Shown here piece after piece: positions 25,494-37,276 of a stretch of DNA of 64,000 bases. Position numbers and translations under genes: made by a program. Source of the stretch: Planococcaceae bacterium Storch 2/2-2. GTDB taxonomy: Bacteria; Bacillota; Bacilli; Bacillales_A; Planococcaceae. Under the pieces are notes generated by a model. It was not told the DNA's origin and did no database searches. It saw only the letters and a list, made by a program, of their open reading frames with translations. Location: the NCBI GenBank assembly GCA_009740415.1, contig WOYE01000008.1, positions 124,001 to 188,000 of the forward strand, written 5' to 3'. Positions within the stretch are counted from its first letter, which is position 1. Each line of letters begins with the position of its first letter.

Positions 25494-26438
25494 TTAGTCT
25501 TCTGAGCGTAACTCTAAGTTGAGCTCATCTAACTTCGATTTCACTTCATCAAGTGATTTACGGCCTAAGTTACGTACTTTCATCATCTCTTCTTCAGTTT
25601 TGTTCGTTAACTCAAGAACAGTGTTGATGCCTGCACGTTTTAAGCAGTTGTATGAACGAACAGAAAGGTCTAATTCTTCAATTGTCATTTCAAGAACTTT
25701 TTCTTTCTGATCTTCTTCTTTTTCAACCATAATTTCAGCTGACTGTGCTTCATCTGTCATGTTGACAAATAAGTTTAAGTGCTCTGTTAAAATTTTAGCT
25801 CCGAGCGATACCGCTTCTTTCGGACCGATGCTTCCATCTGTCCAAACGTCAAACGTTAGTTTATCGAAGTTTGTACTTTGTCCAACACGTGTATTTTCCA
25901 CTTGGAAGTTTGCACGTGAAACAGGTGTGTAAATTGAGTCAACCGGAATGACACCGATCGCTAAATCTTCACGCTTGTTTTGATCGGCTGGGACGTACCC
26001 ACGACCACGAACAGCATACATGCGCATGCGTAAATGTCCGCCTTTTGCAATTGTTGCGATCGGAAGGTCTGGATTTAAAATCTCTACGTCGCTATCGTGC
26101 ATAATGTCTGCAGCAGTTACGACTCCTTCGTCTTTCACATCAATTTCGATTACTTTTTCGTCATCTGAGTAAATTTTAAGAGCGAGTTGCTTAATGTTCA
26201 AAATGATCGTTGCAACATCTTCTACGACACCATCAATCGTTGAAAACTCATGAAGGACACCGTCGATTTGTACAGATGTTACGGCAGCTCCTGGTAATGA
26301 AGAAAGCAATACGCGACGTAATGAATTACCTAACGTATTCCCGTATCCACGCTCAAGTGGTTCGATCACGAATTTCCCGAACGTTCCATCTTCTGCTAAT
26401 TCAATCGTTTCAATTTTCGGCTTTTCAATTTCGATCAT
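25494..26438 (-). CDS. rpoA: RNA polymerase alpha subunit
   Basis: 314 residues from the ATG at 26438 ([10 protein letters not shown]), preceded by AAGGAGG; the frame remains open upstream but the family start is clear. N-terminal dimerisation domain ([19 protein letters not shown]), flexible linker and C-terminal domain with helix-hairpin-helix ([15 protein letters not shown]) for UP elements and activators. Confidence 0.98.
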   Translation of the reverse strand: MIEIEKPKIETIELAEDGTFGKFVIEPLERGYGNTLGNSLRRVLLSSLPGAAVTSVQIDGVLHEFSTIDGVVEDVATIILNIKQLALKIYSDDEKVIEIDVKDEGVVTAADIMHDSDVEILNPDLPIATIAKGGHLRMRMYAVRGRGYVPADQNKREDLAIGVIPVDSIYTPVSRANFQVENTRVGQSTNFDKLTFDVWTDGSIGPKEAVSLGAKILTEHLNLFVNMTDEAQSAEIMVEKEEDQKEKVLEMTIEELDLSVRSYNCLKRAGINTVLELTNKTEEEMMKVRNLGRKSLDEVKSKLDELNLELRSED

Positions 26439-26566
26439 TTTACATGTATCCTCCTTCAAAACGTCTCTTGTTGAACGTGTTCCATATGAAATTGCTTTCC
26501 ATAGACGGTAGTGCAATCACGTAGCCACTTAAAAAGCGGTACGGTGAATCAAATGGAATCAACCGA

Positions 26567-26956
26567 TTAGACGCGACGACGTTTTGGTGGACGGCAACCG
26601 TTATGTGGAACTGGTGTGACGTCGCGGATTGCTGTTACTTCGAGCCCTGCAGCTTGAAGTGAACGAATCGCAGCTTCACGTCCTGCTCCCGGTCCTTTAA
26701 CTGTCACTTCAATTGATTTTAAACCTTGTTCCATAGCTGTTTTCGCAGCTGTTTCAGCCGCCATTTGTGCAGCGAATGGAGTTGATTTACGTGATCCTTT
26801 GAATCCGAGTGCACCTGCACTTGACCATGAAATCGCATTTCCGTGTGTATCTGTTAATGTCACAATCGTGTTGTTGAATGTAGAACGAATGTGTGCAATA
26901 CCTGTGTCATACGTTTTTTTCACGCGGCGTTTGCGTGCTTGTTTTTTAACTGCCAT
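26567..26956 (-). CDS. rpsK: 30S ribosomal protein S11
   Basis: 129 residues. Platform protein; [11 protein letters not shown] tail and [18 protein letters not shown] are diagnostic. Between rpsM and rpoA in the alpha operon. Confidence 0.98.
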   Translation of the reverse strand: MAVKKQARKRRVKKTYDTGIAHIRSTFNNTIVTLTDTHGNAISWSSAGALGFKGSRKSTPFAAQMAAETAAKTAMEQGLKSIEVTVKGPGAGREAAIRSLQAAGLEVTAIRDVTPVPHNGCRPPKRRRV

Positions 26957-26979
26957 TGTTTACGTTACCTCCTTTTTAA

Positions 26980-27345
26980 TTATTTCTTTTTGTTAGCGAT
27001 TGAAACTTTTGGACCTTTACGTGTACGTGCGTTGTTTTTCGTCTTTTGTCCACGAACTGGTAATCCGCGACGGTGACGCATACCACGGTAGCTACCGATT
27101 TCCATTAAACGTTTAATGTTTAATGATGTTTCACGGCGAAGGTCTCCTTCGAGTTTCAAGCTATCAACTGCTTGACGGATTTGATCGAGTTCAGCGTCCG
27201 TTAAATCACGAACACGTGTATCTTCAGATACTCCTGCTTCTGCTAAAACTTTTTGAGCAGTTGTTTTACCAATTCCGTAGATGTATGTTAAAGAAATTAC
27301 TACGCGTTTTTCGCGTGGAATGTCTACTCCTGCAATACGTGCCAT
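26980..27345 (-). CDS. rpsM: 30S ribosomal protein S13
   Basis: 121 residues beginning [16 protein letters not shown]; head protein contacting the P-site tRNA and the inter-subunit bridge. Basic C-terminal tail ([15 protein letters not shown]). Follows rpmJ. Confidence 0.98.
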   Translation of the reverse strand: MARIAGVDIPREKRVVISLTYIYGIGKTTAQKVLAEAGVSEDTRVRDLTDAELDQIRQAVDSLKLEGDLRRETSLNIKRLMEIGSYRGMRHRRGLPVRGQKTKNNARTRKGPKVSIANKKK

Positions 27346-27368
27346 AAATTGTGCACCTCCTTTTTAAA

Positions 27369-27742
<374 letters not shown>

Positions 27743-27758
27743 CATTCTAGTCTCCCTT

Positions 27759-27941
27759 CTATATATGATCAGGTTTCAACTTCACGAGCGCCATCGCTTC
27801 TTCAGCTTCCTTCAACATATGTCCGGAATTATATGAGTGATGTTCGAAAGACGTCTTCACACGATCCTTGTAGCTTTCGCTCATAAGTTTCCACAGATGA
27901 TCTCCAACTAGCAAGTATGTTGAGAATGTTACCATTTGCAT
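27759..27941 (-). CDS. Hypothetical 60-residue small protein between adk and infA
   Basis: ATG at 27941 with a weak AGGGTG site 6 bases upstream, TAG 13 bases before the infA start. The predicted product begins [17 protein letters not shown], has no obvious signal or membrane segment beyond a short hydrophobic start, and ends in a Glu/Lys-rich helix-like part. I recognise no family. It occupies the slot where many Bacilli carry map (methionine aminopeptidase), but shows no map motif. Being in frame through 60 codons in a translated operon makes it plausible, not proven. Confidence 0.4.
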   Translation of the reverse strand: MQMVTFSTYLLVGDHLWKLMSESYKDRVKTSFEHHSYNSGHMLKEAEEAMALVKLKPDHI

Positions 27942-27958
27942 GATCAACACCCTAATTA

Positions 27959-28031
27959 CCGGGCACAATATGCTTTTGCAGCTCGTCGTTCAAACATACT
28001 TTCCGTGCAAATAACGCTCACTTGTGCCCGG
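27959..28031 (-). other. Perfect 10-bp inverted repeat after adk
   Basis: CCGGGCACAA (27959-27968) and TTGTGCCCGG (28022-28031) pair perfectly, enclosing an inner TTTGCA/TGCAAA helix. It begins seven bases after the adk stop and lacks a T run, so it is not a simple terminator. May be a regulatory or processing hairpin for the downstream small ORF and infA. Confidence 0.6.
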
Positions 28032-28037
28032 AAAGGA

Positions 28038-28706
<669 letters not shown>

Positions 28707-28716
28707 CTAGATTAGT

Positions 28717-30015
28717 TTATTGTTTCATAAATCCTTTGTAATGACGCTTCACAAGTTGTGATTCGAGTTGTTTCATTGTCTCCAATGCAACACCTACTAC
28801 GATGAGTAAGCTCGTACCACCGATTTGCGCAGCTTCTGGTAAGTTACCAAATTTAACGAAGACGATCGGCATAATAGCGACAGATGCTAAAAATAGCGAT
28901 CCGACGAATGTTAAGCGATATAACGTACTCGTTAAATACTCTTCCGTATTTGCTCCTGGACGAATGCCTGGGATATACGCCCCTTGCTTTTTCAAGTTAT
29001 CCGCCATATTTTCTGGGTTCACTTGAACGAACGCATAGAAATATGTGAAAGCAATGATCAATGCGACGTAGATCGTTAAACCAACCATATTCGTGTAGTC
29101 AAATACGTAAAGAATCTTTTGTGTCACGCTCGTCGGTTCCATGAAACTCAACAACTGTTGAGGTGCCATGAAAAATGCCACGGCGAAAATTACTGGAATC
29201 ACTCCGGCAGCGTTCAACTTAAGTGGTAAGTGTGTTTGTTGGCCTGCGAGCATTTGTTGCTGCTGACCTGTATTACGCTTCGCATACTGAATCGGAATTT
29301 TACGCAATGCTTCTTGTACGTAAATGACGAAAACTGTCACTGCGATGATCACAAGTAACAAGACGAGTAAAAATGCAATGTTAATGAAGAGGGCATCGCC
29401 TGCTCCACTAATTTTCATCTCATACAATTGGCCAACTGCGCCAGGGATTCCTGAGACGATACCTGCGAAGATAATGATCGAAATACCATTACCGACACCT
29501 TTTGCTGTAATTTGTTCCCCTAACCATAAGAGAAACGCAGTTCCAGCTGTTAAAACGACTGCGATAATGACGTATGTTGCAATACCTGTATCTTTCAAAA
29601 TCGATCCTTGGAACATTTGGTTAAAACCAAATGACATAACGATCGCTTGAATGAATGCAAGTACGATTGTAAAGTAGCGAGTAAATTGAGCAAGCTTCCG
29701 TCTTCCGACTTCTCCTTGCTTCGACCACTCTGCAAACTTTGGAACGACATCCATTTGCAATAATTGCGTAATGATTGACGCCGTAATGTATGGCATAATT
29801 CCTAGAGCGAAAATAGAGAACTTCGCTAAGGCTCCTCCACCAAACATGTTCATCAACCCGAGAAGTTGGTTGTTACTTTCCTGCAATGCTCTCGCATCGA
29901 CATAAGGAACAGTAATAAATGTACCTAATCGGAAAACGATTAGCAAGAGCAGTGTGTAAATAATTTTAGACCGGATCTCTTTCACTTTAAAAAAGCTCGA
30001 GATTGTCTGAAACAT
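28717..30015 (-). CDS. secY: Preprotein translocase subunit SecY
   Basis: 432 residues, ten membrane helices, central channel of the Sec translocon. Its ATG overlaps the rplO stop (TAATG). Motifs GIMPYITASIITQLLQ and ENMADNLKKQGAYIPGIRPG are typical. Confidence 0.98.
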   Translation of the reverse strand: MFQTISSFFKVKEIRSKIIYTLLLLIVFRLGTFITVPYVDARALQESNNQLLGLMNMFGGGALAKFSIFALGIMPYITASIITQLLQMDVVPKFAEWSKQGEVGRRKLAQFTRYFTIVLAFIQAIVMSFGFNQMFQGSILKDTGIATYVIIAVVLTAGTAFLLWLGEQITAKGVGNGISIIIFAGIVSGIPGAVGQLYEMKISGAGDALFINIAFLLVLLLVIIAVTVFVIYVQEALRKIPIQYAKRNTGQQQQMLAGQQTHLPLKLNAAGVIPVIFAVAFFMAPQQLLSFMEPTSVTQKILYVFDYTNMVGLTIYVALIIAFTYFYAFVQVNPENMADNLKKQGAYIPGIRPGANTEEYLTSTLYRLTFVGSLFLASVAIMPIVFVKFGNLPEAAQIGGTSLLIVVGVALETMKQLESQLVKRHYKGFMKQ

Positions 30016-30455
30016 TATACCACCTCAGCTTGCCCGCCCGCTTTTTCGATTGCTTCTTTCGCTGAAGCAGAGAATTTATGAGCTTTTACAGTTAACTTTT
30101 TAGTAAGTTCACCGTTGCCAAGAATTTTAATTCCTGAACGTTCTTTGCTCACAACTCCAAGTTCGATAAGCAGCTCTGGCGTTACTTCCGTGCCCTCATC
30201 AAATTGATTGAGTGTTTCGATGTTTACAACTGTGTAATCTTTACGGTTGATGTTCGTGAATCCACGTTTTGGTAAACGTTGGAATAAAGGAGTTTGTCCA
30301 CCCTCGAATCCTAAGCGAGTACCTCCGCCTGAACGAGCTTTCTGTCCTTTATGACCACGACCTGAAGTTTTTCCAAGTCCTGAACCATATCCACGTCCTA
30401 CACGTTTACGCACTTTGCGTGAACCAGTTGACGATTGTAATTCATGTAATTTCAT
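30015..30455 (-). CDS. rplO: 50S ribosomal protein L15
   Basis: 146 residues with the Gly/Arg-rich N-terminus ([17 protein letters not shown]). Translationally coupled to secY. Part of the spc operon. Confidence 0.98.
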   Translation of the reverse strand: MKLHELQSSTGSRKVRKRVGRGYGSGLGKTSGRGHKGQKARSGGGTRLGFEGGQTPLFQRLPKRGFTNINRKDYTVVNIETLNQFDEGTEVTPELLIELGVVSKERSGIKILGNGELTKKLTVKAHKFSASAKEAIEKAGGQAEVV

Positions 30456-30485
30456 TTCGGCACCTCCTTGTTTGATAATTAGTGA

Positions 30486-30668
30486 TTAGTTATCTTGAAC
30501 AGTAACTAAATGACTCACTTTGTTAAGCATTCCTTGCACTGACTCGTTGTTTGCACATTCAACTGTGTCGTTTAACTTACGGAGGCCGAGTGCTTGAATT
30601 GTTTTACGTTGTTTCGGAGAAGCTCCGATTACGCTTTTAGTAAGGGTTACTTGAATTGTTTTAGCCAT
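30486..30668 (-). CDS. rpmD: 50S ribosomal protein L30
   Basis: 60 residues, MAKTIQVTLTKSVIG start and LRKLNDTVE motif. Between rpsE and rplO in the spc operon. Confidence 0.98.
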   Translation of the reverse strand: MAKTIQVTLTKSVIGASPKQRKTIQALGLRKLNDTVECANNESVQGMLNKVSHLVTVQDN

Positions 30669-30683
30669 CGTCTATTCCCTCCC

Positions 30684-31181
30684 TTAACCTAGCAGCTCTT
30701 CAACAGATTTTCCGCGCAATTTTGCTACGTCTTCTGCACGTTTTAAATCTTGTAAACCAGCGATTGTCGCACGAACCATGTTGATCGGTGTGCTTGAACC
30801 GAGTGATTTAGAAAGAATATCTGTGATACCTGCTAATTCGAGAACCGCACGGACTGGTCCACCTGCGATAACTCCTGTACCTGAAGCTGCTGGTTTGATC
30901 ATTACGCGGCCTGCTCCGAAACGTCCGAGCACTTCGTGAGGCGTTGTTCCGTCTACCATTGGCACTTCGATTAAGTTTTTCTTCGCGTCTTCGATCGCTT
31001 TACGGATCGCATCTGGAACTTCCAATGCTTTCCCTGTACCGAATCCTACACGACCATTTTTATCACCGACTACTACTAATGCTGTAAAGCGGAAACGACG
31101 TCCACCTTTAACAACTTTTGCAACACGGTTAATCGTTACTACACGTTCTTCAAATTCAGATTTCTGTTTGTTTTGACGCAT
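30684..31181 (-). CDS. rpsE: 30S ribosomal protein S5
   Basis: 165 residues. N-terminal dsRBD-like domain ([18 protein letters not shown]) and C-terminal beta domain. Decoding-fidelity protein; the loop around VVKGGRR, where spectinomycin resistance changes arise in other bacteria, looks wild type. Confidence 0.98.
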   Translation of the reverse strand: MRQNKQKSEFEERVVTINRVAKVVKGGRRFRFTALVVVGDKNGRVGFGTGKALEVPDAIRKAIEDAKKNLIEVPMVDGTTPHEVLGRFGAGRVMIKPAASGTGVIAGGPVRAVLELAGITDILSKSLGSSTPINMVRATIAGLQDLKRAEDVAKLRGKSVEELLG

Positions 31182-31202
31182 GTGCTATTGTCCCTCCTTC
31201 AC

Positions 31203-31565
31203 TTAAAATTGTAATCCGTTTTCACGAGCTGCATCTGCTAATGCTTTTACACGCCCGTGGAATAAGTATCCACCGCGGTCAAATACAACCGTAGTGACGT
31301 CTTTATCAGCTGCACGTTTCGCGATCAATTCGCCAACTTTTGCTGCTGCTTCTTTGTTTGATTTACTTGCTGTATCGCACTCTTTATCTAAAGTAGATGC
31401 GCTAGCGAGTGTTACACCGTTCACATCGTCTACGAGTTGAGCGTAAATATGTTTGTTTGAACGGAATACGTTGAGACGTGGACGTGCAGCCGTACCGCTA
31501 ACTTTCGTACGAACACGACCATGGCGTTTTTTACGCACAACGTTTTTGTCTTTTTTCGTAATCAT
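31203..31565 (-). CDS. rplR: 50S ribosomal protein L18
   Basis: 120 residues from the ATG at 31565 (MITKKDKN), preceded by AAGGAG; the frame opens three codons earlier within the site region. Binds 5S r[23 protein letters not shown] is the conserved C-terminus. Confidence 0.98.
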   Translation of the reverse strand: MITKKDKNVVRKKRHGRVRTKVSGTAARPRLNVFRSNKHIYAQLVDDVNGVTLASASTLDKECDTASKSNKEAAAKVGELIAKRAADKDVTTVVFDRGGYLFHGRVKALADAARENGLQF

Positions 31566-31599
31566 CCTGGTCACTCCTTCCAGATGCCTTTAGGCGGCA

Positions 31600-32139
31600 T
31601 TATTTACCTGTTTTACCTTCTTTACGACGTACGTGTTCGCCTACGTAACGAACTCCTTTACCTTTATATGGCTCAGGTGGACGTGTTAGACGGATATTCG
31701 ATGCGAGAGCACCTACGCGCTCGCGATCAATACCGCGTACGATGATTTTCGTGTTTTCAGGAACTTCGATTTCAATTCCTTCTTCTGGCGTAAACTCAAC
31801 TGGATGTGAGTACCCTACGTTTAATACGAGTTTTTTACCTTGCAATTGTGCACGGTATCCTACCCCGATTAACTCGAGTGAACGTTCAAATCCTTTTGAT
31901 ACACCAACAACCATGTTATCTAAAACTGAACGAGTTGTACCGTGGATTGAACGGTGTTCTTTCGACTCTGAAGGACGGATTACGTTCATCTCGTTACCTT
32001 CTAATTCAATTTTCATTTCTTCGTTAAATGTGTTTGTTAATTCACCTTTCGGCCCTTTAACAGTAACTGTATTCCCTGGTTGGATGTCAACTGTTACACC
32101 TTCAGGGATTTCAATTGGTCGTTTACCAATACGTGACAT
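31600..32139 (-). CDS. rplF: 50S ribosomal protein L6
   Basis: 179 residues, [15 protein letters not shown] start and [14 protein letters not shown] near the C-terminus. Two-domain protein at the base of the L7/L12 stalk. Confidence 0.98.
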   Translation of the reverse strand: MSRIGKRPIEIPEGVTVDIQPGNTVTVKGPKGELTNTFNEEMKIELEGNEMNVIRPSESKEHRSIHGTTRSVLDNMVVGVSKGFERSLELIGVGYRAQLQGKKLVLNVGYSHPVEFTPEEGIEIEVPENTKIIVRGIDRERVGALASNIRLTRPPEPYKGKGVRYVGEHVRRKEGKTGK

Positions 32140-32169
32140 GATCTTGCACCTCCATTCAAATGTAGCTTA

Positions 32170-32568
32170 TTACCAAACGTATGCGACAACTTCGCCGCCG
32201 ATTTGTTTAGCGCGCGCTTCTTTATCTGTTAACATTCCTTGTGATGTTGAAACGAGGGCGATACCTAAGCCGTTCAACACTTTTGGAACATCGTTTGACT
32301 GCGCGTACACGCGAAGTCCTGGTTTAGAAATACGTTTTAATCCTGTGATTACACGCTCGTCATCCTGACCATATTTTAAGAAAATACGGATGATGCCTTG
32401 CTTGTCATCTTCGACGAATTCTACGTCGCGGATGTATCCTTCACGCTTTAAAATTTCAGCGATTTGTTTTTTCATGTTTGAAGCAGGTACTTCCAACTTT
32501 TCGTGGCGAACTGTGTTCGCGTTACGAATACGAGTAAGCATATCTGCAATCGGATCACTCATAGTCAT
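32170..32568 (-). CDS. rpsH: 30S ribosomal protein S8
   Basis: 132 residues, [15 protein letters not shown] start and [16 protein letters not shown]. Central-domain assembly protein; S8 is the spc autoregulator in E. coli, though not demonstrated here. Confidence 0.98.
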   Translation of the reverse strand: MTMSDPIADMLTRIRNANTVRHEKLEVPASNMKKQIAEILKREGYIRDVEFVEDDKQGIIRIFLKYGQDDERVITGLKRISKPGLRVYAQSNDVPKVLNGLGIALVSTSQGMLTDKEARAKQIGGEVVAYVW

Positions 32569-32598
32569 TCTTATTACCCTCCTTCCCTAATTAGGGGA

Positions 32599-32784
32599 TT
32601 ACCAGCTAGCTTTTTTGACGCCTGGAATTTGTCCTTTGTAAGCAAGCTCACGGAAACAAATACGGCAAAGTTTAAATTTGCGATAAACTGAATGTGGACG
32701 TCCGCAACGTTCGCAGCGTGTGTATTCACGTACTTTGAATTTTTGTGGACGTTGTTGTTTCACAACCATTGATTTTTTAGCCAC
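32599..32784 (-). CDS. rpsN: 30S ribosomal protein S14, zinc-binding type Z
   Basis: 61 residues with C24-x2-C27 and C40-x2-C43 ([17 protein letters not shown]), the short zinc form. The longer zinc-independent paralogue, if any, is elsewhere. Confidence 0.98.
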   Translation of the reverse strand: MAKKSMVVKQQRPQKFKVREYTRCERCGRPHSVYRKFKLCRICFRELAYKGQIPGVKKASW

Positions 32785-32805
32785 GTTATAGCCTCCCTTT
32801 TATTA

Positions 32806-33345
32806 TTACTTCTGGAACGGCATACCGATTTGTGCTAACAGCTCACGTGCTTCTTCGTCTGTATTAGCAGTCGTTACGATTACGATATCCATACCACGTA
32901 CTTTGCTTACTTTATCATAGTCGATTTCAGGGAAAATAAGTTGCTCTTTCACGCCTAATGTGTAGTTTCCACGTCCGTCGAATGCTTTTTTAGAAACACC
33001 TTGGAAGTCACGTACACGTGGGAGTGAAACAGATACTAATTTATCGAGGAAATCGTACATGCGCTCTCCACGAAGCGTTACTTTCGCTCCGATTGGCATG
33101 CCTTCACGAAGACGGAAACCAGCAATTGATTTCTTCGCTTTCGTAATAACCGGTTTTTGACCTGAGATCAATGATAATTCTTCTACTGCTGAGTCAAGTA
33201 CTTTAGCGTTTTGCACCGCATCACCAATACCCATGTTGATTACGATTTTGTCCACTTTTGGTACTTGCATAACAGAAGTATATTCAAACTTGCTCATAAG
33301 AGCAGGTGTAATTTCTTTTTGGAACTTTTCTTTTAAACGGCTCAT
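32806..33345 (-). CDS. rplE: 50S ribosomal protein L5
   Basis: 179 residues, 5S rRNA-binding. Motifs [12 protein letters not shown] and [20 protein letters not shown]. Follows rplX by 29 bases. Confidence 0.98.
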   Translation of the reverse strand: MSRLKEKFQKEITPALMSKFEYTSVMQVPKVDKIVINMGIGDAVQNAKVLDSAVEELSLISGQKPVITKAKKSIAGFRLREGMPIGAKVTLRGERMYDFLDKLVSVSLPRVRDFQGVSKKAFDGRGNYTLGVKEQLIFPEIDYDKVSKVRGMDIVIVTTANTDEEARELLAQIGMPFQK

Positions 33346-33374
33346 TCTCGTTGGCGCCTCCTTTCAAAAGTTAC

Positions 33375-33686
33375 TTATTTATCTAGCACTTCGCCAGATT
33401 TTTTAGCAACTCGAACTTTTTTCCCGTCTTCTACTTTGTAACCTACTCGTGTCGGTTCTCCTGTTTTAGGATCGATCACCATTACGTTCGAAACGTGAAT
33501 TGCTGCTTCTTGATCAACAATTCCGCCTTGCGGGTTCAATTGGTTCGGTTTCATATGTTTTTTAACAACGTTTACGCCCTCTACAAGAACGCGATCTTGT
33601 TTAGGAAAAGCAGTTAAAACAACACCTGTTTTACCTTTGTCTTTTCCTGTGATAACCATCACTTTATCACCTTTTTTTACGTGCAT
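33375..33686 (-). CDS. rplX: 50S ribosomal protein L24
   Basis: 103 residues, KOW motif near the N-terminus ([19 protein letters not shown]). Assembly initiator for the large subunit. Confidence 0.98.
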   Translation of the reverse strand: MHVKKGDKVMVITGKDKGKTGVVLTAFPKQDRVLVEGVNVVKKHMKPNQLNPQGGIVDQEAAIHVSNVMVIDPKTGEPTRVGYKVEDGKKVRVAKKSGEVLDK

Positions 33687-33722
33687 TCTATCGCACCTCC
33701 TTGATTGGCACTATCCTGTGGA

Positions 33723-34091
33723 TTAAAGTACTTCCGGAGCTAGTGAAATGATTTTCATGAAGTTGTTGTCGCGTAATTCACGAGCAACTGGTCCGAAAAT
33801 ACGTGTTCCACGTGGGCTCTTGTCATCACGGATGATGACACATGCGTTTTCGTCGAAAGTAATGTATGAACCGTCTTTACGACGTACACCGCTTTTTGAA
33901 CGAACGATGACAGCTTTTACAACTTCACCTTTTTTAACAAGGCCACCTGGCGTTGCTTTTTTAACCGAACAAACGACGATGTCACCGATGTTTGCTGATT
34001 TACGGCCTGTACCTCCGAGCACTTTAATTGTTGAAACTTCACGTGCTCCAGAGTTGTCTGCTACTTTCATGTGACTTTCCTGTTGGATCAT
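33723..34091 (-). CDS. rplN: 50S ribosomal protein L14
   Basis: 122 residues, [18 protein letters not shown] start and [16 protein letters not shown] end. Bridges the subunits. First gene conventionally assigned to the spc group. Confidence 0.98.
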   Translation of the reverse strand: MIQQESHMKVADNSGAREVSTIKVLGGTGRKSANIGDIVVCSVKKATPGGLVKKGEVVKAVIVRSKSGVRRKDGSYITFDENACVIIRDDKSPRGTRIFGPVARELRDNNFMKIISLAPEVL

Positions 34092-34135
34092 TGAGGCTAC
34101 CTCCTCTCGGAATCTTCCGATGTCTTAATCTTGAA

Positions 34136-34399
34136 TTAAATGATGATCGCTTCTTCGACGATGTCTACTAAGCGGAAACGTTTCGTCGCTGAAAGTGGAC
34201 GAGTTTCCATGATGCGAACGATGTCGCCTTCTTTAGCAGTATTCAATTCGTCATGTGCTTTGAATTTTTTAGAATACTTTACACGTTTACCGTATAATTT
34301 ATGCATTTTCTGTGTCTCTACAAGAACAGTAATTGTCTTATCCATTTTGTCAGATACGACACGGCCTGTGTATACTTTGCGTTGGTTACGCTCAGTCAT
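34136..34399 (-). CDS. rpsQ: 30S ribosomal protein S17
   Basis: 87 residues from the ATG at 34399 ([12 protein letters not shown]), behind GGAGG; the frame is open seven codons upstream. OB-fold protein with the [19 protein letters not shown] segment. Confidence 0.98.
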   Translation of the reverse strand: MTERNQRKVYTGRVVSDKMDKTITVLVETQKMHKLYGKRVKYSKKFKAHDELNTAKEGDIVRIMETRPLSATKRFRLVDIVEEAIII

Positions 34400-34419
34400 G
34401 GCTGCAACCTCCTTCATCA

Positions 34420-34620
34420 TCAGTTATTTGCACTGATTTCTCTTTGACGTATTACCGTTTTCATGCGCGCAATCGATTTACGTACTTGCTTGATGCGTGC
34501 AGTATTTTCTAATTGTCCTGTCGCTAATTGGAAGCGAAGGTTGAAAAGCTCTTCTTTCAGTGATTTGACGTTTTGCTCAATCTCTGCAGTTGTTAAGTCA
34601 CGGATTTCTTTAGCTTTCAT
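34420..34620 (-). CDS. rpmC: 50S ribosomal protein L29
   Basis: 66 residues from the ATG at 34620 ([16 protein letters not shown]). The start overlaps the rplP end by 11 bases, giving coupled translation. Helical protein at the tunnel exit. Confidence 0.97.
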   Translation of the reverse strand: MKAKEIRDLTTAEIEQNVKSLKEELFNLRFQLATGQLENTARIKQVRKSIARMKTVIRQREISANN

Positions 34621-35044
34621 TAGATTCACCACCAATTTCTTTTCGTGTTACGAACTTGCTCTTGATTGGTAGTTTGTGAGCTGCAAGACGGAGTGCTTCA
34701 CGTGCTGTTTCTTCTGGAACCCCTGCAATTTCGAACATTACACGGCCAGGTTTAACAACTGCGACCCATCCTTCAACAGCACCTTTACCAGATCCCATAC
34801 GGACTTCAAGAGGCTTTTTAGTATATGGTTTATGTGGGAAGATGTTGATCCACACTTTACCTCCACGTTTCATGAAACGTGTCATTGCAATACGAGCTGA
34901 TTCGATTTGACGGCTCGTTACCCATGCTGCCTCAGTAGCTTGTAAACCGTAGTCACCGAATGAAACATCTGCGCCGCCTTTTGTTTTACCGCGCATTTTC
35001 CCACGGAATACACGACGGTATTTTACACGTTTAGGCATTAACAT
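34610..35044 (-). CDS. rplP: 50S ribosomal protein L16
   Basis: 144 residues, [19 protein letters not shown] start. Contacts the A-site tRNA elbow. [14 protein letters not shown] is conserved. Confidence 0.98.
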   Translation of the reverse strand: MLMPKRVKYRRVFRGKMRGKTKGGADVSFGDYGLQATEAAWVTSRQIESARIAMTRFMKRGGKVWINIFPHKPYTKKPLEVRMGSGKGAVEGWVAVVKPGRVMFEIAGVPEETAREALRLAAHKLPIKSKFVTRKEIGGESNES

Positions 35045-35045
35045 A

Positions 35046-35705
35046 TTATTTGCCTCCTTCCTCAGAGTTCTTCTTTACAGGAAGAATTTCTCCACGGTAG
35101 ATCCATACTTTTACGCCAAGCTTACCGTAAGTAGTGTCTGCTTCAGCATGTGCATAGTCGATGTCTGCACGTAATGTATGAAGTGGAACAGTTCCTTCAC
35201 TGTATGATTCGGCACGAGCGATATCTGCTCCGCCAAGTCGACCTGAAACTTGTGTTTTAATACCTTCTGCACCCGCACGCATTGTACGTTGGATTGCTTG
35301 TTTTTGTGCACGACGGAATGAAACACGGTTTTCTAATTGTTGTGCGATTGATTCTGCTACTAATTTCGCATCTAAATCTGCACGTTTAACTTCAACGATG
35401 TTGATGTGTACACGTTTACCAGTAAGTTCGTTTAAGTTCTTACGAAGTGCTTCGACTTCAGAACCGCCTTTACCGATCACCATACCTGGCTTCGCAGTGT
35501 GTACTGTAATATTGATACGTTTTGCTGCACGTTCAATTTCAACTTTTGAAAGTGAAGCGTCTGCAAGACGTTCGTCTAAATATTCACGAATCTTTAAATC
35601 TTCATGTAAAAGAGTTGCATAGTCTTTATCGTCAGCGTACCAACGTGACTCCCAGTCGCGAATGATACCTACGCGCAACCCATTAGGATTAATTTTTTGA
35701 CCCAC
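35046..35705 (-). CDS. rpsC: 30S ribosomal protein S3
   Basis: 219 residues. KH domain with [18 protein letters not shown], and C-terminal domain. Lies at the mRNA entry channel. Confidence 0.98.
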   Translation of the reverse strand: MGQKINPNGLRVGIIRDWESRWYADDKDYATLLHEDLKIREYLDERLADASLSKVEIERAAKRINITVHTAKPGMVIGKGGSEVEALRKNLNELTGKRVHINIVEVKRADLDAKLVAESIAQQLENRVSFRRAQKQAIQRTMRAGAEGIKTQVSGRLGGADIARAESYSEGTVPLHTLRADIDYAHAEADTTYGKLGVKVWIYRGEILPVKKNSEEGGK

Positions 35706-35708
35706 GAA

Positions 35709-36053
35709 TTACCCCTCCTTCTTTTCAGATACTACTACAGTGATGTGGCTCGTACGTTTGTTGATCGCACTCGCACGACCTTGTGCGCGTGGACGGAAAC
35801 GTTTCATTGTAGGACCTTCGTCGACGAATACTTCGCTAACGATAAGGTTTTCTGCGTCCATTTCATAGTTATGTTCAGCGTTTGCAATCGCTGATTTTAA
35901 TACTTTTTCTACGATTGGTGATGCCGCTCTCGGCGTCAATTGTAGAATGGCAACAGCCTCTCCGACTTTTTTGCCTCGGATAAGATCGACCACTAGGCGA
36001 GCTTTACGAGGAGCGATGCGGACTGTGCGTGCAGTAGCTTTTGCTTGTTGCAT
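35709..36053 (-). CDS. rplV: 50S ribosomal protein L22
   Basis: 114 residues; the beta-hairpin lining the exit tunnel ([16 protein letters not shown]) is intact with no macrolide-resistance type duplication visible. Confidence 0.98.
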   Translation of the reverse strand: MQQAKATARTVRIAPRKARLVVDLIRGKKVGEAVAILQLTPRAASPIVEKVLKSAIANAEHNYEMDAENLIVSEVFVDEGPTMKRFRPRAQGRASAINKRTSHITVVVSEKKEG

Positions 36054-36073
36054 TCGGAAACCCTCCTCTCAAA

Positions 36074-36352
36074 TTAAGCTTGTGTTTTCTCATCAGTTGA
36101 TCCGTGACGTTTGAAAGTACGTGTTGGAACGAACTCTCCGAGTTTATGACCAACCATGTCTTCTGTAATATAAACAGGAACGTGTTTACGACCATCGTAT
36201 ACAGCGATCGTTTGACCGATGAATACTGGGAAGATTGTTGAACGACGTGACCATGTTTTAATCACTTGCTTTTTCTGTGCATCTTTTTGTGCTTCGACCT
36301 TCTTCATAAGGTGTTCATCTACGAAAGGTCCTTTTTTCAAGCTGCGACCCAT
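36074..36352 (-). CDS. rpsS: 30S ribosomal protein S19
   Basis: 92 residues, [16 protein letters not shown] start. Head protein near S13. Confidence 0.98.
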   Translation of the reverse strand: MGRSLKKGPFVDEHLMKKVEAQKDAQKKQVIKTWSRRSTIFPVFIGQTIAVYDGRKHVPVYITEDMVGHKLGEFVPTRTFKRHGSTDEKTQA

Positions 36353-36374
36353 GGGGAAACCTCCTTTCGATCTC

Positions 36375-36402
36375 GTACTACAAATTCAATGATTTGTAGT
36401 AC
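36375..36402 (-). other. Intercistronic 11-bp hairpin between rplB and rpsS
   Basis: GTACTACAAAT (36375-36385) and ATTTGTAGTAC (36392-36402) are perfect inverted repeats with a 6-base loop. No T run. Fills most of the rplB-rpsS gap. Confidence 0.6.
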
Positions 36403-36406
36403 ACGA

Positions 36407-37243
36407 TTATTTATTACGACGACGACCGCGCACGATAAATTTGTTAGAGTGCTTAGAACGTTTACGTGTTTTGTAACCAAGTGTCGGTTTACCCCATGGA
36501 GTTACTGGAGATGGCATACCGATTGGTGTACGTCCTTCACCACCACCGTGTGGGTGATCGTTAGGGTTCATTACAGATCCACGTACTGCTGGGCGCTTGC
36601 CTAACCAACGTGAACGACCTGCTTTACCGATGTTAATTAATTCGTGTTGTTCGTTACCAACTTGTCCTACTGTTGCACGGCAAGTTGCGAGGATCATACG
36701 TACTTCACCTGATTGTAAACGTACGATGACGTATTTTCCTTCACGACCGAGTACTTGAGCAGAAGCTCCAGCTGAACGGACTAATTGTCCTCCACGTCCA
36801 GGTTTTAACTCGATGTTGTGAATTGTAGTACCCATTGGGATATTCGCTAAAGGTAAAGCGTTACCGATACGGATGTCTGATTCTGGACCAGAAACAATCT
36901 CCATACCTACTTTTAATCCTTTAGGTGCGAGAATGTAACGTTTCTCACCATCTACATAGTTAATTAATGCAATGTTTGCTGAACGGTTTGGATCGTATTC
37001 GATCGTAGCAACGCGTCCTGGCACGTCATCTTTACGACGTTGGAAGTCAATAACGCGGTATTGACGCTTATGGCCTCCGCCTTGGTGACGGACTGTTGTT
37101 CTACCATGGTTGTTACGTCCGCCTTTACGGTTTTTAGACTCGAGTAATGACTTTTCTGGTTTGTTCGTTGTAATTTCAGCGAAGTCAGAAGAAGTCATGT
37201 TACGACGGCCGTTCGTGGTAGGTTTATACTTTTTAATCGCCAT
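36407..37243 (-). CDS. rplB: 50S ribosomal protein L2
   Basis: 278 residues from the ATG at 37243 ([14 protein letters not shown]), four codons inside the open frame whose GTG lies in the AGGTGGG site. Peptidyl-transferase-centre protein with the conserved [10 protein letters not shown] and HPHGGGEG region. Confidence 0.98.
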   Translation of the reverse strand: MAIKKYKPTTNGRRNMTSSDFAEITTNKPEKSLLESKNRKGGRNNHGRTTVRHQGGGHKRQYRVIDFQRRKDDVPGRVATIEYDPNRSANIALINYVDGEKRYILAPKGLKVGMEIVSGPESDIRIGNALPLANIPMGTTIHNIELKPGRGGQLVRSAGASAQVLGREGKYVIVRLQSGEVRMILATCRATVGQVGNEQHELINIGKAGRSRWLGKRPAVRGSVMNPNDHPHGGGEGRTPIGMPSPVTPWGKPTLGYKTRKRSKHSNKFIVRGRRRNK

Positions 37244-37276
37244 TATTGTTCCCACCTTTCTAAAGTAGTTTGTCTA

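Noticed and set aside
27746-28037. Degraded map pseudogene between adk and infA
   Set aside because: No methionine aminopeptidase motif in any frame; the interval is too short and has its own hairpin.
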